Assembly (NCBI RefSeq): GCF_002994635.1
Contig: NZ_PVNL01000092.1
Coordinates: 62,001-126,000 of the forward strand
DNA: 64,000 nt
From: Enhygromyxa salina
GTDB lineage: Bacteria; Myxococcota_A; Polyangia; Nannocystales; Nannocystaceae
Direction of reading: 5' to 3'
Shown here: piece by piece, positions 42,711 through 52,385 of the stretch
How the letters are laid out: each line of letters opens with the position of its first letter
Numbering within the stretch: position 1 is the stretch's first letter
Made by a program: the position numbers and the translations under genes
The notes under the pieces: model-generated
What the model saw: the letters and a program-made list of their open reading frames with translations, nothing else
Database searches by the model: none
Told to the model about the DNA's origin: nothing

Positions 42711-45152
42711 TCAGCGACTGGTGTGGGTCGTGCTCACGCTCGGTGCCGCCCACACGGCCTCGGCTCGTCCGCGCACGATCGTCCGCACGACCTCGAACTC
42801 CGGTCGCCGACGCAGCGGTGCGAACAGCGGGCAGTGCTCGAGCCAGTCGAAGTCGACGAGCACGCCCCCCGCCGCGACCTGGATGTACTCCATGGCCAGA
42901 TCCTCGAGCCCGTGAAACATCGCGGCCTCGGCCCCGAGCTGGCGCACCAGCGAGTTGAAGCGAGGGTTGCGGCTGACCTCGAACACTTTCCCGAACGACT
43001 GGCGGAGGTCGTCGGCGCTGGGCTGCGAGGCCGTCATGATCTGGGCGAAGGACACCAGCGAGTAGGTCTCGGGGATGCTGTCACCGAGGCGCGCGCGGGC
43101 CTCGACGATCTGATCGACGTTGCCGTACCACCCCGCGACGCGGATCTGGAGGGTGACCACGGGCAGATCGTTGTCGCGGCCGGTCGCGGCGAAGAACCGC
43201 GCGAGCTGGTCGCGGTAGCCGTCGAGGTCGCCGTGCAGCGCTCGGTGGCGGGCGATGTCCGGCACCGAGCGGACTAACCCCGGGTCGAGCTGCAGCGCGA
43301 GCTCGAGGTGATCGACGCCCTGCTCCGGGCGCCCGGCCTCGATCTGCAGGCGGCCGAGGTACTCGTGAGCGGCGGCGTAGGTCGGGGCGATCCGCAGGGC
43401 CTGGCGCAGCGACTCGGCGGCCGACTTGTACTGACCGTGCTGGACCGCGTGGATCCCCGCGGCGAGGTGGGTCTCGGCCAGCTCGGGGGCCCCGGTCACG
43501 GCGATCTCGACGGCCTCGCGGGCCAGTGTCTCCCAGTCGGGCTCGTCGGGCTTCCAGCTGGGCAGGAACCACGCTCGCAGACAGCCGATCGCGTAGCCGG
43601 CCATGGCCGGCTTGAAGGCCGGGGCGAGCTGGCGGCACTGCTCATACTGGACCAGCGCCCCCGTCGGGCCCTTCCAGTCCCAGCTCCGGGCCAGCTGGCG
43701 CGCGCGCAGGTAAAATTCGATCGCCTCGAGCGGGGCGTCGCCGCGGTGGGCGATGTCCTCGAGCTCGAGTCGCAGGGCCTCGGCGATCCGCTTGCCCATC
43801 TTGTCTTGCAGCTCGAACACGTCCTCGAGCGCGCCGTCGTAGCGCTCGCTCCACAGCTGAAAGCCGCTGTCGACGGCGAGGAGTCGGGCCGAGATGCGGA
43901 CCCGCTTGCCCGCGAGCTGCACGGTCCCGTCGACGACCACGTCGACGCCGAGCTCGCCGCCGATCAAGCGGGGGTCCCGATCGCCGGCGTCGGCGAACCG
44001 AGCCGTGGCGCCGCTGCCCGAGACCCGCAGCCCTCGCATGGTCGAGAGCACGTCGATGAGCTCGTCGCTGAGGGCCTCGGCGACATAGCGCTCGGCCTCG
44101 GGTCCGCGAAACCGAAACGGCAGCACCGCGAGCGCGCGTCCGCCCGGCGACGGGGTGCCGAGCGCGGATGGGGTCGGGCTCGGTCGGCTGCCCGGCATCG
44201 GGGACGTCACGGCGATCGACAGCGCGAGGTTGCCGTCGCGGGAGCTGTTGGTCCTCGCTGGCATGCCCAGGGTGCCGGTGTCGGGGCCAACCTCGCTGCA
44301 GACCCGGTCGAGCAGCTCGGCCAGCGCGCTCGCCGACGGGACGCGCTCGCTGGCCTCCCGCGCGAGGCAGCGGTTCAGCACCGAGACGATCGGCGCCGGG
44401 ATGTGGGGATCGGCGGCGAAGTCGGGCAGCGGTTGGTGGAGGCGGGCGAGCGCCACGGCCATCGGCGAGCCGCCCGCGAACGGCAGCCGCCCGGTCAGCA
44501 TCTCGTGGAGGATCAGCCCGAGCGCGTAGATGTCCGCCCGCTCGCCGACGCGCTCGCCCGAGACTTGCTCGGGCGCCATGTACGCTGGCGTGCCCAGCAG
44601 CCCGCCGGTCTGCAGCGTGGCGTCGGTGCCCTGCATCGCCCGCGCGATCCCAAAGTCGGTGAGCACGATCCGCCCGCTTCGCTCGACCAACACGTTGGCG
44701 GGCTTGAGGTCGCGGTGGATGACGCCAGCCTCGTGGGCGGCGGCCAGGCCCTCGGCCATCTGCTGGGCAAACTCGACAGCCCGCCCGCAGCTGAGCCGCT
44801 GCCGACCCAGGAAGGTCCGCAGGCTCTCGCCGTCGACGTACTCCATGGTCAGGAACCGCCACGACTGGTGCTCGCCGAGATCGTAGGTGCGCGCGGCGTT
44901 GCGGTGGGTGACACGTCGGGCCAGGCGGACCTCCCGGCGGAACCGCTCGATCGCCTCGGGGCTGGCGATCGTGGCGTCGAGCAGCTTGAGGGCCACGACC
45001 TCCGCGACCTCGCGGTCGTGGACGCGAAACACCGAGCCCATGCCACCCCGCCCGAGCAGCTGCTGGATCTCGTAGCGTTCGGCGAACACGTCGCCGATGT
45101 TGACGCCCGAGCGCACCACGGAGGTGGCCTCGTCGCCTTCGGTCTGGGCCAT
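42711..45152 (-). CDS. Ser/Thr protein kinase with TolB-like and TPR domains (paralogue)
   Basis: Protein of 813 residues, with the same architecture as the downstream gene 40244-42622. Kinase landmarks are LLGRGGMGSVFRVHD, ALKLLDATI, HRDLKPANVL, VLTDFGIARAMQG and GTPAYMAPEQVSG. A Ser/Pro-rich spacer (about 300-350) separates it from the TolB-like region (VLPFRFRGPEAERYVAEALS). TPR-like repeats fill the last 330 residues (EYLGRLQIEAGRPEQGVDHL). The gap to the next kinase gene is about 88 bases. The two differ mainly in the spacer and the TPR part, suggesting different partners. Confidence 0.93.
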   Translation of the reverse strand: MAQTEGDEATSVVRSGVNIGDVFAERYEIQQLLGRGGMGSVFRVHDREVAEVVALKLLDATIASPEAIERFRREVRLARRVTHRNAARTYDLGEHQSWRFLTMEYVDGESLRTFLGRQRLSCGRAVEFAQQMAEGLAAAHEAGVIHRDLKPANVLVERSGRIVLTDFGIARAMQGTDATLQTGGLLGTPAYMAPEQVSGERVGERADIYALGLILHEMLTGRLPFAGGSPMAVALARLHQPLPDFAADPHIPAPIVSVLNRCLAREASERVPSASALAELLDRVCSEVGPDTGTLGMPARTNSSRDGNLALSIAVTSPMPGSRPSPTPSALGTPSPGGRALAVLPFRFRGPEAERYVAEALSDELIDVLSTMRGLRVSGSGATARFADAGDRDPRLIGGELGVDVVVDGTVQLAGKRVRISARLLAVDSGFQLWSERYDGALEDVFELQDKMGKRIAEALRLELEDIAHRGDAPLEAIEFYLRARQLARSWDWKGPTGALVQYEQCRQLAPAFKPAMAGYAIGCLRAWFLPSWKPDEPDWETLAREAVEIAVTGAPELAETHLAAGIHAVQHGQYKSAAESLRQALRIAPTYAAAHEYLGRLQIEAGRPEQGVDHLELALQLDPGLVRSVPDIARHRALHGDLDGYRDQLARFFAATGRDNDLPVVTLQIRVAGWYGNVDQIVEARARLGDSIPETYSLVSFAQIMTASQPSADDLRQSFGKVFEVSRNPRFNSLVRQLGAEAAMFHGLEDLAMEYIQVAAGGVLVDFDWLEHCPLFAPLRRRPEFEVVRTIVRGRAEAVWAAPSVSTTHTSR

Positions 45153-45329
45153 GGACCGAACCTATCAGATGCGCGCGCGCGCCTGCCAAAACGGGTGTCG
45201 TTTGGTCGTTGGTACAGCGACTCTCGGCCGACACACGCCGGATTCGCGTAGTTTGCGCTGGCAGAAACCTGTCGCTCGCCCGTAACAGTCGGACCACACC
45301 CCGAGCCAATCCCGTAGCATGGCCGGGCC

Positions 45330-46565
45330 TTGGGACTCTCGCGCATCGTCTCGATCTTCGGCGCCCTGACCATGCTCGCGATCGCCTACGCGCTCTCGAG
45401 TGATCGCAAGCGGGTCAGCCTGCGCGTGGTCTTGTGGGGGGTCGGCCTGCAGTGGGCCTTCGCCGCGCTGTTGCTGTGGGTCCCCGCCGGCAAGGTCGGG
45501 CTCGAGGCGCTGGCCGGGTTCGTGACCGGCGTGCTCGAGCACTCCTACGCCGGCTCGGAATTCTTGTTTGGATCGCTGGGCGCGAAGGGTGGGGGCGAGA
45601 GCGGGTTTGGGGTCGTGTTCGCGTTTCAGATCCTGCCGACGATCGTGTTCGTCGCGGCCTTGTTCGCGGTGCTCTACCACCTCGGGGTCATGCAGCTGAT
45701 CGTCGGGGTGCTCGCCAAGGTGATGGTTGCGACCATGGGCACCAGCGGCGCCGAGTCGCTGTCGGTCGGGGCCGCGGTGTTCATGGGCCAGACCGAGGCG
45801 CCCCTGACGATCCGCCCGTTCCTCGAGCGGCTGACCAAGAGCGAGCTGTTCCTGGTCATGGTCAGCGGCATGGCCACGGTCTCCGGGGCGATCCTGGCCG
45901 CCTACGTGATGATCGGCAACGTCGAGATGAAGTTCCTGCTCGCGGCCGTGGCGATGACCGCCCCGGCCTGCGTGGTCACGGCCAAGCTCATGATCCCGGA
46001 GGACGACAAGCCGGTGACGCTGGGCCAGGCCAACTTCGATCTGCCCAAAGAGGAAGACTCGAACGTGCTGCTGGCGGCGGCCAACGGGACCACCGACGGG
46101 CTCAAGCTCGCGGTCAACGTGGGCGCGATGTTGATCGCCTTCATCGCGTTGGTCTCGCTGATCAACGCCGGGTTTGGGCTGATCGAGATCGCCGGCGAGC
46201 CGCTGACCCTCGAGCGCATGCTGGGCTGGATCATGGCCCCGGTCGCGTTCTTGATGGGCGTGCCCTGGTCCGAGTGCATCACCGTGGGTGGGGTCCTGGG
46301 CACCCGCACGGTCGTCAACGAGATCGTCGCGTTCATCCAGCTGTCCGAGGTCATGGGGACGATCAGCCCGCGCTCGCATCAGATCGCAACCTTCGCGGTC
46401 TGCGGGTTTGCCAACGTGTCGAGCATCGGCATTCAGATCGGCGGGCTGGGGGCGCTGGCGCCCAGTCGCCGGGGGGACATCGCCAACCTCGGGGTTCGGG
46501 CGCTGATCGCTGCGACCCTGGCCAACTTCATGACGGCCTGTGTGGCCGGCGCGCTGTTGGCGTGA
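45330..46565 (+). CDS. nupC: Concentrative nucleoside transporter (CNT, NupC-type)
   Basis: Membrane protein of 411 residues from a TTG at 45330, chosen because it gives MGLSRIVSIFGALTMLAIAY; the nearby ATG at 45319 is out of frame. CNT motifs are FAFQILPTIVFVAALFAVLY, AAVFMGQTEAPLTIRPFLER, LMVSGMATVSG-like FLVMVSGMATVSGAILAAYV and ATFAVCGFANVSSIGIQIGG. It would import nucleosides with H+ or Na+. It is divergent from the kinase pair, and could supply purine nucleosides that end up in the urate pathway about 33 kb away; that link is speculative. Confidence 0.94.
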   Translation: MGLSRIVSIFGALTMLAIAYALSSDRKRVSLRVVLWGVGLQWAFAALLLWVPAGKVGLEALAGFVTGVLEHSYAGSEFLFGSLGAKGGGESGFGVVFAFQILPTIVFVAALFAVLYHLGVMQLIVGVLAKVMVATMGTSGAESLSVGAAVFMGQTEAPLTIRPFLERLTKSELFLVMVSGMATVSGAILAAYVMIGNVEMKFLLAAVAMTAPACVVTAKLMIPEDDKPVTLGQANFDLPKEEDSNVLLAAANGTTDGLKLAVNVGAMLIAFIALVSLINAGFGLIEIAGEPLTLERMLGWIMAPVAFLMGVPWSECITVGGVLGTRTVVNEIVAFIQLSEVMGTISPRSHQIATFAVCGFANVSSIGIQIGGLGALAPSRRGDIANLGVRALIAATLANFMTACVAGALLA

Positions 46566-46701
46566 CTCTCGGTCGACGGGTGAGGCTGGGTGTCACGCCG
46601 TCCTCCCCGGTGGTCGGGCCTGGGCGACGGGTCCAACCCATGCCCTCCCGCGCCTGGACGCGACGGCGCGAACCGGCGACACTTCGTGCAGGGAGCTCAG
46701 C

Positions 46702-47775
46702 TTGATCAAGCGCCTCGAGATCGAGAACTACGGCTGCATCCGCCACGCCGAGGTCAAGCCGACGCCGCTGCACGCCTTTGTTGGGGCCAGCGATGTCGGC
46801 AAGTCGACAGTGCTCAAGGCCGTCGACACCTTGTCTCGCTTCATGCGAGTCGAAGACCATCGCGACGAGGCGCCGCCGCTGATCCCACTGAAGGCCCGCA
46901 ACACGATCACGCTGACCGTGGAGTTTGCGGGCAGCCTGGGCTTCAACGTCGGCTTTGCGCCGCGCTCGCAGACGCTCGAGACCTACGTGCGCGAGTCGAT
47001 GCAAGGTGAGTGGCTGGGCTACCGCCACGTCACGCCCGACTTTCGCTGGGCGTCCGACGAGCCGCCCGCCGCGGTCGAGTTCGCCAACCAGATCCGCGAG
47101 CAGCTGCGCTGCCGCTTCGTGCACCTGCAAAACGCCGCGCTGCATCGCGACAGCCCGCTGATCACCGAGTACATGCCCGTCATGCTCGAGGAAGAGGGCC
47201 ACGGGCTGGCTGGGGTCTACGATCGGATCATGGCACGCGGTGACGATGCCTTCGATCTGATCACGCAGCGGCTCCGCGGCCTGTTTCCGTGGGTCGGCGG
47301 CATCGAGGTCACGACGGTCTCGCAGGTGACCAAGAACCTGTTCGTGCGCAGCCTCGACGGCCAGCGGATCCCCGCCAAGCACGTCGGCGTGGGGTTGCTG
47401 CGGATGCTGGCGTGGGAGTCGCTGCGCTACTCGGAGCGGCCCCAGGTGCTGCTGGTCGAGGAGCCCGAGGCCGGGCTCAGCCCCGCGCTGATCAGCCTGG
47501 TCATGCAGATCCTGCGTGAGCTCACGGTCGATCCCGAGCAGCCCGTGCAGGTGTTGATCGCCACGCGCAGCCCGCTGGTGGTCGCCGAGCTCAGCCCCCA
47601 CGAGGTCACGCTGGTGACCCGCACGGCCAGCGAGGGGACCCGGGTGTCGGCGCTGGCCGATCACCCCGACTACCTGGCGGCCGCCCAGCGGCTACCCCGG
47701 GGACTGCGCGGGCTCGACCTCGCCGACGGGGTGATGAGCGCGCCCAGCCACAAGACCGTCCGCACACGTGTGTGA
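46702..47775 (+). CDS. AAA ATPase of the SMC/ABC-ATPase-like (DUF2813) type
   Basis: About 357 residues from TTG 46702, with GGGAG 7 bases upstream. Walker A is HAFVGASDVGKSTVLKAVD and Walker B is VLLVEEPEAGLSPALISLVM. In between are a QNAALHRDSPL strand and VGVGLLRMLAWESLRYSER, the signature-type helix. The switch segment is VLIATRSPLVVAELSPHEVT. No nuclease (Toprim) domain is present. Single-gene ATPases of this form sit in defence or repair settings, but no partner is adjacent here. The downstream gene is TerB-like and 98 bases away. Confidence 0.85.
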   Translation: MIKRLEIENYGCIRHAEVKPTPLHAFVGASDVGKSTVLKAVDTLSRFMRVEDHRDEAPPLIPLKARNTITLTVEFAGSLGFNVGFAPRSQTLETYVRESMQGEWLGYRHVTPDFRWASDEPPAAVEFANQIREQLRCRFVHLQNAALHRDSPLITEYMPVMLEEEGHGLAGVYDRIMARGDDAFDLITQRLRGLFPWVGGIEVTTVSQVTKNLFVRSLDGQRIPAKHVGVGLLRMLAWESLRYSERPQVLLVEEPEAGLSPALISLVMQILRELTVDPEQPVQVLIATRSPLVVAELSPHEVTLVTRTASEGTRVSALADHPDYLAAAQRLPRGLRGLDLADGVMSAPSHKTVRTRV

Positions 47776-47873
47776 GTCGGTGTGAGCTGAAAACAGCCCC
47801 TCGACCCCCTCGGGTGGCTTCGCGCCGCAAACTCTGACCACCGAGCCGTGCGGATTTCGGGTAGGGTCCGCCC

Positions 47874-48197
47874 ATGCCTGCTTCGCTCCCCCGCGAGGAT
47901 CGCCTGCGCCTGATGAAGTTCGTTTGCTCCTTCGCCTGGGCCGACCTCGAGGTCCAGGATGCGGAGCGCGACTTTGTCGGAGCGATGATCGAGACCCTGA
48001 AGCTCGAGGATGATCGCAAACTGATCGAAGGTTGGCTGCGCCACCCGCCGCCACCCGAGGAGGTCGACCCGACCGACGTGCCGCGTGAGCACCGGGAGAT
48101 GTTCCTCGACGCCGTCAGGCGGCTGGTCGCCGCGGATGATCGGATCGATCCGCAAGAGGCGGAGACGCTCGCCCTGTTCGAGCAGCTGCTGGTCTAG
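47874..48197 (+). CDS. TerB-like small helical protein
   Basis: Protein of 107 residues, all helical, with an acidic pair of repeats: CSFAWADLEVQDAERDFVGA and LVAADDRIDPQEAETLALFE. These D-x-D-x-x-E motifs fit the TerB/tellurite resistance superfamily, which is thought to bind metal and act as an adaptor. It starts 98 bases after the AAA ATPase, with GTAGGG upstream of the ATG. It is convergent with the lipoprotein gene at 48209. Confidence 0.85.
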   Translation: MPASLPREDRLRLMKFVCSFAWADLEVQDAERDFVGAMIETLKLEDDRKLIEGWLRHPPPPEEVDPTDVPREHREMFLDAVRRLVAADDRIDPQEAETLALFEQLLV

Positions 48198-48208
48198 CGC
48201 CAGCTGGT

Positions 48209-49555
48209 CTAGCGCCAGGTGCTGGGGCCCAGCGCGAGCGTCCAGGTCTGGCCGCGCTCGTCGACGTAGCGGACCTCGAACGGGTCGAGCTGCCATGTGG
48301 CTTGGACCTGCGAGATGGTGATCGCCGTCGCGTTGCTGGCCAGGTAGTGGTCGTGAACATTGGCGGCGCTGCCCGAGAACAGGAAGAACGCGTCGCCGGG
48401 CTGAATCACGTGGGCCTCGAGCTGGCCCTCGGCGTCGTAGATCGGCGTGGTCTGGGCGCTCTCGTACAGCGAGACCCGGGCGGAGTCGACGAGCATCGAG
48501 ACGCCGTTGCCGTTGTCGACGCTGAAGCTGCCCGTGAACAAGGTGATGTCCTGGACCACGAGGGTAGCGCCGCTGGTCGCGTCTCGCCACAGCTCGGCCC
48601 GCGAGCAGCCCTTGGCGACGCACTCGGGGCTGAAGCTGACGGTCGCCGTGACCTGGCCGCCGAGCGCGACTGGGCCGACGAGGGAGCCGGCGACGCCGCT
48701 GTCGAGGTCGACGCCGTGGGTGACACCGCCGCTCGGAGGGACGGCGTCCTCGAAGATCTCGTCGTTGTTGTCGAGCGCGCTGAAGCAGCTCAGCCAGTCT
48801 GCCGGGTCGCTGGGCTGGATGATGCCCGAGACGAGCGTGCCTTCGTCGATGCTGATCACGAAGTTGTCGAAGTCGGGCCACTGGGCGCTGTTGGGGATGG
48901 ACCAGGAGGACGCGATCTCGCCGGCCTTCGAGATCGTGTCGTTTGTGCGGAGTTCTTCGAAACATGATTTGTAGTTGGTCGCTATCCACTGCTGAAGCTT
49001 GGCGCCCTGACCAGCGTACGCGCCGAAGCTGCCGTCCTCGACCAGCTTCTCGAGTCGCTTGGCCATGGAGATGCAGACCTGCTGCACGATGTCGAACTCG
49101 CAGTATTGGAAGTAGGTGTTTTTGTAGCTTGGATCGTACTCGCCGCAGCAGGCCATGACGCCCGGTGACTCGTAGGAGTCGCTCGAGGGGCCAAACACGT
49201 GGTGCTCGTGGCATCGGTCCCCGAGCAGGTCTTCGCAGTCGTTGTCGAGAGGGGCGTCGAACGCGATCGAGGCGTACAGGTGTCCCTCGCACTGGAACCG
49301 CCAGCCGTGCTCGTCGAGATTTGGGACCGGGTTGTGACGGCAATGGCCGCTTGGGAGCTCGGCTGGATCGTCGTCTCCTGTCTCGCCACCACCTCCTGTG
49401 TCGTCACCGGTCTCGGGGGTCTCGAGGTCACAGTCCTCGAGCCCGGGGATTTCCGTGCATACCTCGCTGTTCGGGTCCTTCGTCTCGAAATTGCACGCTG
49501 CTGCGGCAACCGACGTCAGAGTGAACACGACTCGAGCTTTGACTTCGAGGCCCAT
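48209..49555 (-). CDS. Large hypothetical lipoprotein, last gene of the 48-60 kb run
   Basis: About 448 residues from ATG 49555. Signal and lipobox VVFTLTSVAAAAC. A Gly/Asp/Thr linker (about 40-65: TPETGDDTGGGGETGDDD) leads to a Cys-rich domain (HCRHNPVPN, RFQCEGHLYASIAF, DCEDLLGDRCHEHHVF, ACCGEYDPS, YCEFDIVQQVCISMAKRL). The C-terminal 200 residues are beta-rich (GQVTATVSFSPECVAKGCSR, LFTGSFSVDNGNGVSMLVDS). The His- and Cys-rich middle could bind metal. I recognise no family. It follows the HExxH lipoprotein by 84 bases on the same strand. Confidence 0.8.
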   Translation of the reverse strand: MGLEVKARVVFTLTSVAAAACNFETKDPNSEVCTEIPGLEDCDLETPETGDDTGGGGETGDDDPAELPSGHCRHNPVPNLDEHGWRFQCEGHLYASIAFDAPLDNDCEDLLGDRCHEHHVFGPSSDSYESPGVMACCGEYDPSYKNTYFQYCEFDIVQQVCISMAKRLEKLVEDGSFGAYAGQGAKLQQWIATNYKSCFEELRTNDTISKAGEIASSWSIPNSAQWPDFDNFVISIDEGTLVSGIIQPSDPADWLSCFSALDNNDEIFEDAVPPSGGVTHGVDLDSGVAGSLVGPVALGGQVTATVSFSPECVAKGCSRAELWRDATSGATLVVQDITLFTGSFSVDNGNGVSMLVDSARVSLYESAQTTPIYDAEGQLEAHVIQPGDAFFLFSGSAANVHDHYLASNATAITISQVQATWQLDPFEVRYVDERGQTWTLALGPSTWR

Positions 49556-49639
49556 CAAACGATTTTAAGTGCACGAACCCGGCTGACTACCTCGCGGTGG
49601 GTAATTGCGCGCGCTGATCCAGCGAAATGGGTGCGGACG

Positions 49640-50731
49640 TCAGAAATCCAACTCGAACTCGAGTGTCATGTGCCGGGCGACATCCGGTGCTCCCCAGAGT
49701 TTGACGAAGTAATCGCCGGCTTCGAGCTGAGCAATCCACACTCCCCCCCACACTGGGTCGGGACCGAAGTGCGCCACGCTTGGGGCATCCGTACACTTCG
49801 CGCACTCGGTCATCTCAAACCCAAGATCTTGCACAAACTCCCCTGAGTCGTCCTCCAGTGTAACGACGTAGATCCCCGCCTCTGCCACGCGAACCGCGTC
49901 CAGCGTCCAGATCCGGTTGTTCAGTGGTCCGATCGTGCGGGTGTCGGTGCAATCCAGTGTCACGTCGAGTTTGACCGTCTCCGCGCCGAGCACGACAGAG
50001 GGGGAGTGACCGCACTCATATATTTTACCGCGATACTGCGAATACCTGCACTCGAGTGCCTCCCAGGCCTCGAAGTCAATGAACAGCTGGTCGAGCGAAC
50101 TATCGAACGCCGTCGACATCGCGTCCGCCAGCTGCTCGGCGGTCGGGGCGGGGCCCGACAGTTTGCAGCTCTCGAGCACCGCCTCGAGTCCACGCGTCTC
50201 CACGAGGTAGGCCGCAAAGGCGCCAGCGATCGGGTAGTCGGCCCATCCGATCTGGCCTGCCTGTTGCGCCTCGAGCAGCGCACGAATGTCACCGGATGTG
50301 GGCGTCCTGCTGCCACCGTAGTATTCGGCGAGGCCCTCGCTGAGCACAGAGGGACAGGGGGAGGCCTGGATGTTTGCGACGTGAACGACCTCATGCTCGA
50401 GGGGCATGGAGTAGGAGAATGCGCCGTTGAGGCCTGCGCAGCCCAGGGCATGCTTGGGGCAAGGTTCTACCTCAATGTACCGGTCTGGCGTGTACCAGTG
50501 ATACACGCCAAGGTGCGTCGACAGCCCGAACTCTTCAGAGAGCGCTCCCGCATACGCGTCGAGGTAGGGGAGGGTACCGGCGCAGGTGTCACCAGGGTTG
50601 GTGTCGTAGCCCCAGACGTCGATCCATTCTCCGTGCCGCTCGAAACTATGCAGTGGGGCGGGTGCCTCCTCGATGCACGCGGTGCCGCCAAGCAGACTCA
50701 CGAGGAGCAGTGATGCGTGCGCGCGAAGCAC
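49640..50731 (-). CDS. HExxH (gluzincin-like) lipoprotein
   Basis: Protein of 363 residues from GTG 50731. Signal and lipobox [19 protein letters not shown]. The zinc motif is [13 protein letters not shown] (H-E-V-V-H), followed 18 residues later by [11 protein letters not shown] with a third ligand Glu, the gluzincin pattern also seen in MA-clan peptidases. The second half is a beta-rich domain ([38 protein letters not shown]) resembling a pre-peptidase/PPC fold. It is probably a membrane-anchored protease. It lies in the same-strand run downstream of the Cys-rich DUF5685-like gene. Confidence 0.85.
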
Positions 50732-50765
50732 CCGGGAACGCTAGCACGACGACACGACGCATTCA

Positions 50766-52385
50766 TCAGCAGCCGCCGCCGCCGCAGCCATTCCCACAAT
50801 TGCCGCAGCCACCACCGCAATTGCCACAACCACTGCATCCGTTGCCACAATTGCCGCATCCGTTACACGCGTTGCCACAATCGCCGCAGCCCGAGCACGC
50901 GCCGCCGCAGCTCGAGCATGTGTTGCCGCAGCCGTTGCCGCAGCCGTCGCAGCCCTCGTTGCACTGACCGCAGCCGGCACCGAGGCTCGAGCAGGTCTGG
51001 CCGCAGTCCTGGCCGCACCCGCTGCACAAACCCGTACAGCCCTCGAAGCAGCGACCGCAGGATCCCAGCGAGTCGCCGCAGCCGGAGCAGGCGTCCCCGA
51101 ACCCGCCGCACAGCGACTGGATCAGCTCACCGAGGCAGCTGCAGCCAGCACCGCCAGCTTCGCCAGCTGACTCGGGGCCGGTGGTGGCGTCGGGGAGGTC
51201 GGGTGGAATGTCGCCGAACTCGCTGGGCAGATCGGGCGGATCGCCGGTCTCGGTCTCGGTGTCGCCCGTGTCAGTGCCCGTGTCAGTGCCCGTGTCCCCC
51301 GTGTCGGTGCCGCCAGTGGTCGCGGCCAAGACGAGGCGCGACCAGGTCGTGGTGAATGTGGCGATCAGCAACCCAACAATCGCCTGGGCGAAACGAACGA
51401 AGCCGCTCGCCGCGGTCGCGCGATCGAGCAGCTGGCGGCGCTGACCCGCCTCGCTCAGCATCCGCTCGGCGCCAGCGGCCGCGAGCTGAGCCCGGGCGCC
51501 GAGCTGGGTGACGAGGATGTTGACGAGCACCGGTTTGTGGCGGCGCAGCGGCAGGGCATTCAGCGCCGCGGCGACGTCGGTGCGAGCGCGCTCGAGCCCG
51601 CGCGCGGCGTCGCGGATCCGGGCGCGGTCGAGCTGCGGACGGCCGCGATAGTCATGAACCAGGCAGGGGTTGAAGTCGCCCGCGCGCTGATCCTGCTCGA
51701 GGTCCTCGAGCGCGTCGATCAGGTAGATCATCGTCCCAACCCCGCGGCCGAGCTTGGCCAGCAGTCGACGTGGATCGAGATCGCAGCGGACCAGCGCGGC
51801 CGAGCGGGGCGCGGGCTCGGCCGTGCACTCGGCGACCGAGCCGGGCAGCGCGACGATCCGCTCGAACACCAGCTCGAGCGCGGCCGCGGTCGGCTCGGCG
51901 GCCTGCTCGGGATCGGTCATGCCGACCCGCTCGGTGGCGGCCTGGCGATGCTCCACGCCGATCAGATCGCCGAGATCCGAGCCGAGCTCAGCCAGGGTCT
52001 CGCGCGCGCGGGCGGTCGGTTTGTCGAGCAGCGGCCGCGCGATCCGGGCGAAGCCGCGACCGTCGATCGCTCGATCGGCCAGCCACTGATCCGCGAGCAG
52101 CAGCTGGACGGCGCCCGCGTAGCGCATCGCAACCGAGTCAGGGCTGACGGTCGGCCGATGCACGACGGGGACCATCGGGCAGCGCGTGCGATCGGGAGCG
52201 GCCGCGTGCAGCTGCAGGCCGTCGACGAGCAAACCGAGGAACACGGCGTCGTGGCTGAGCAGCGCGCGATAACCGAGGCCGAATTGGTCCCCGATGCTCT
52301 GACAGGTCCCGCAGTAGAAGTGCTGCCAGTCGCTGCGCCCGGCGCAGCTCAACGCCGCGCGAGCGGGCCTCAGCGTCCCAAACAT
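50766..52385 (-). CDS. DUF5685-like protein with a 32-Cys C-terminal tail
   Basis: Protein of 539 residues. The N-terminal domain (about 1-330) resembles DUF5685: MFGTLRPARAALSC, WQHFYCGTCQSIGDQFGLGY, then LLSHDAVFLGLLVDGLQL. Its late motif GTMIYLIDALEDLEQDQRAG then DFNP contains D-A-x-x-D-L-x-x-D, like a class I isoprenoid synthase acidic motif. A hydrophobic helix (FVRFAQAIVGLLIATFTTTW) and a Thr/Asp/Gly linker lead to the tail. The last ~130 residues hold about 32 Cys in CxxC-type, Gly/Asn-rich spacing (GCGNCGNGCSGCGNCGGGC). The start overlaps the upstream gene by 16 bases. The tail could chelate metal or be processed; unknown. Confidence 0.85.
   Translation of the reverse strand: MFGTLRPARAALSCAGRSDWQHFYCGTCQSIGDQFGLGYRALLSHDAVFLGLLVDGLQLHAAAPDRTRCPMVPVVHRPTVSPDSVAMRYAGAVQLLLADQWLADRAIDGRGFARIARPLLDKPTARARETLAELGSDLGDLIGVEHRQAATERVGMTDPEQAAEPTAAALELVFERIVALPGSVAECTAEPAPRSAALVRCDLDPRRLLAKLGRGVGTMIYLIDALEDLEQDQRAGDFNPCLVHDYRGRPQLDRARIRDAARGLERARTDVAAALNALPLRRHKPVLVNILVTQLGARAQLAAAGAERMLSEAGQRRQLLDRATAASGFVRFAQAIVGLLIATFTTTWSRLVLAATTGGTDTGDTGTDTGTDTGDTETETGDPPDLPSEFGDIPPDLPDATTGPESAGEAGGAGCSCLGELIQSLCGGFGDACSGCGDSLGSCGRCFEGCTGLCSGCGQDCGQTCSSLGAGCGQCNEGCDGCGNGCGNTCSSCGGACSGCGDCGNACNGCGNCGNGCSGCGNCGGGCGNCGNGCGGGGC

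Noticed and set aside
40025..42958. Plus-strand open frame of nearly 1000 codons
   Set aside because: Antisense of the Hanks kinase genes; no recognisable motif on the plus strand.
45319..45365. ATG at 45319 as start of the nucleoside transporter
   Set aside because: It is out of frame with the transporter; the TTG at 45330 gives the expected N-terminal helix.
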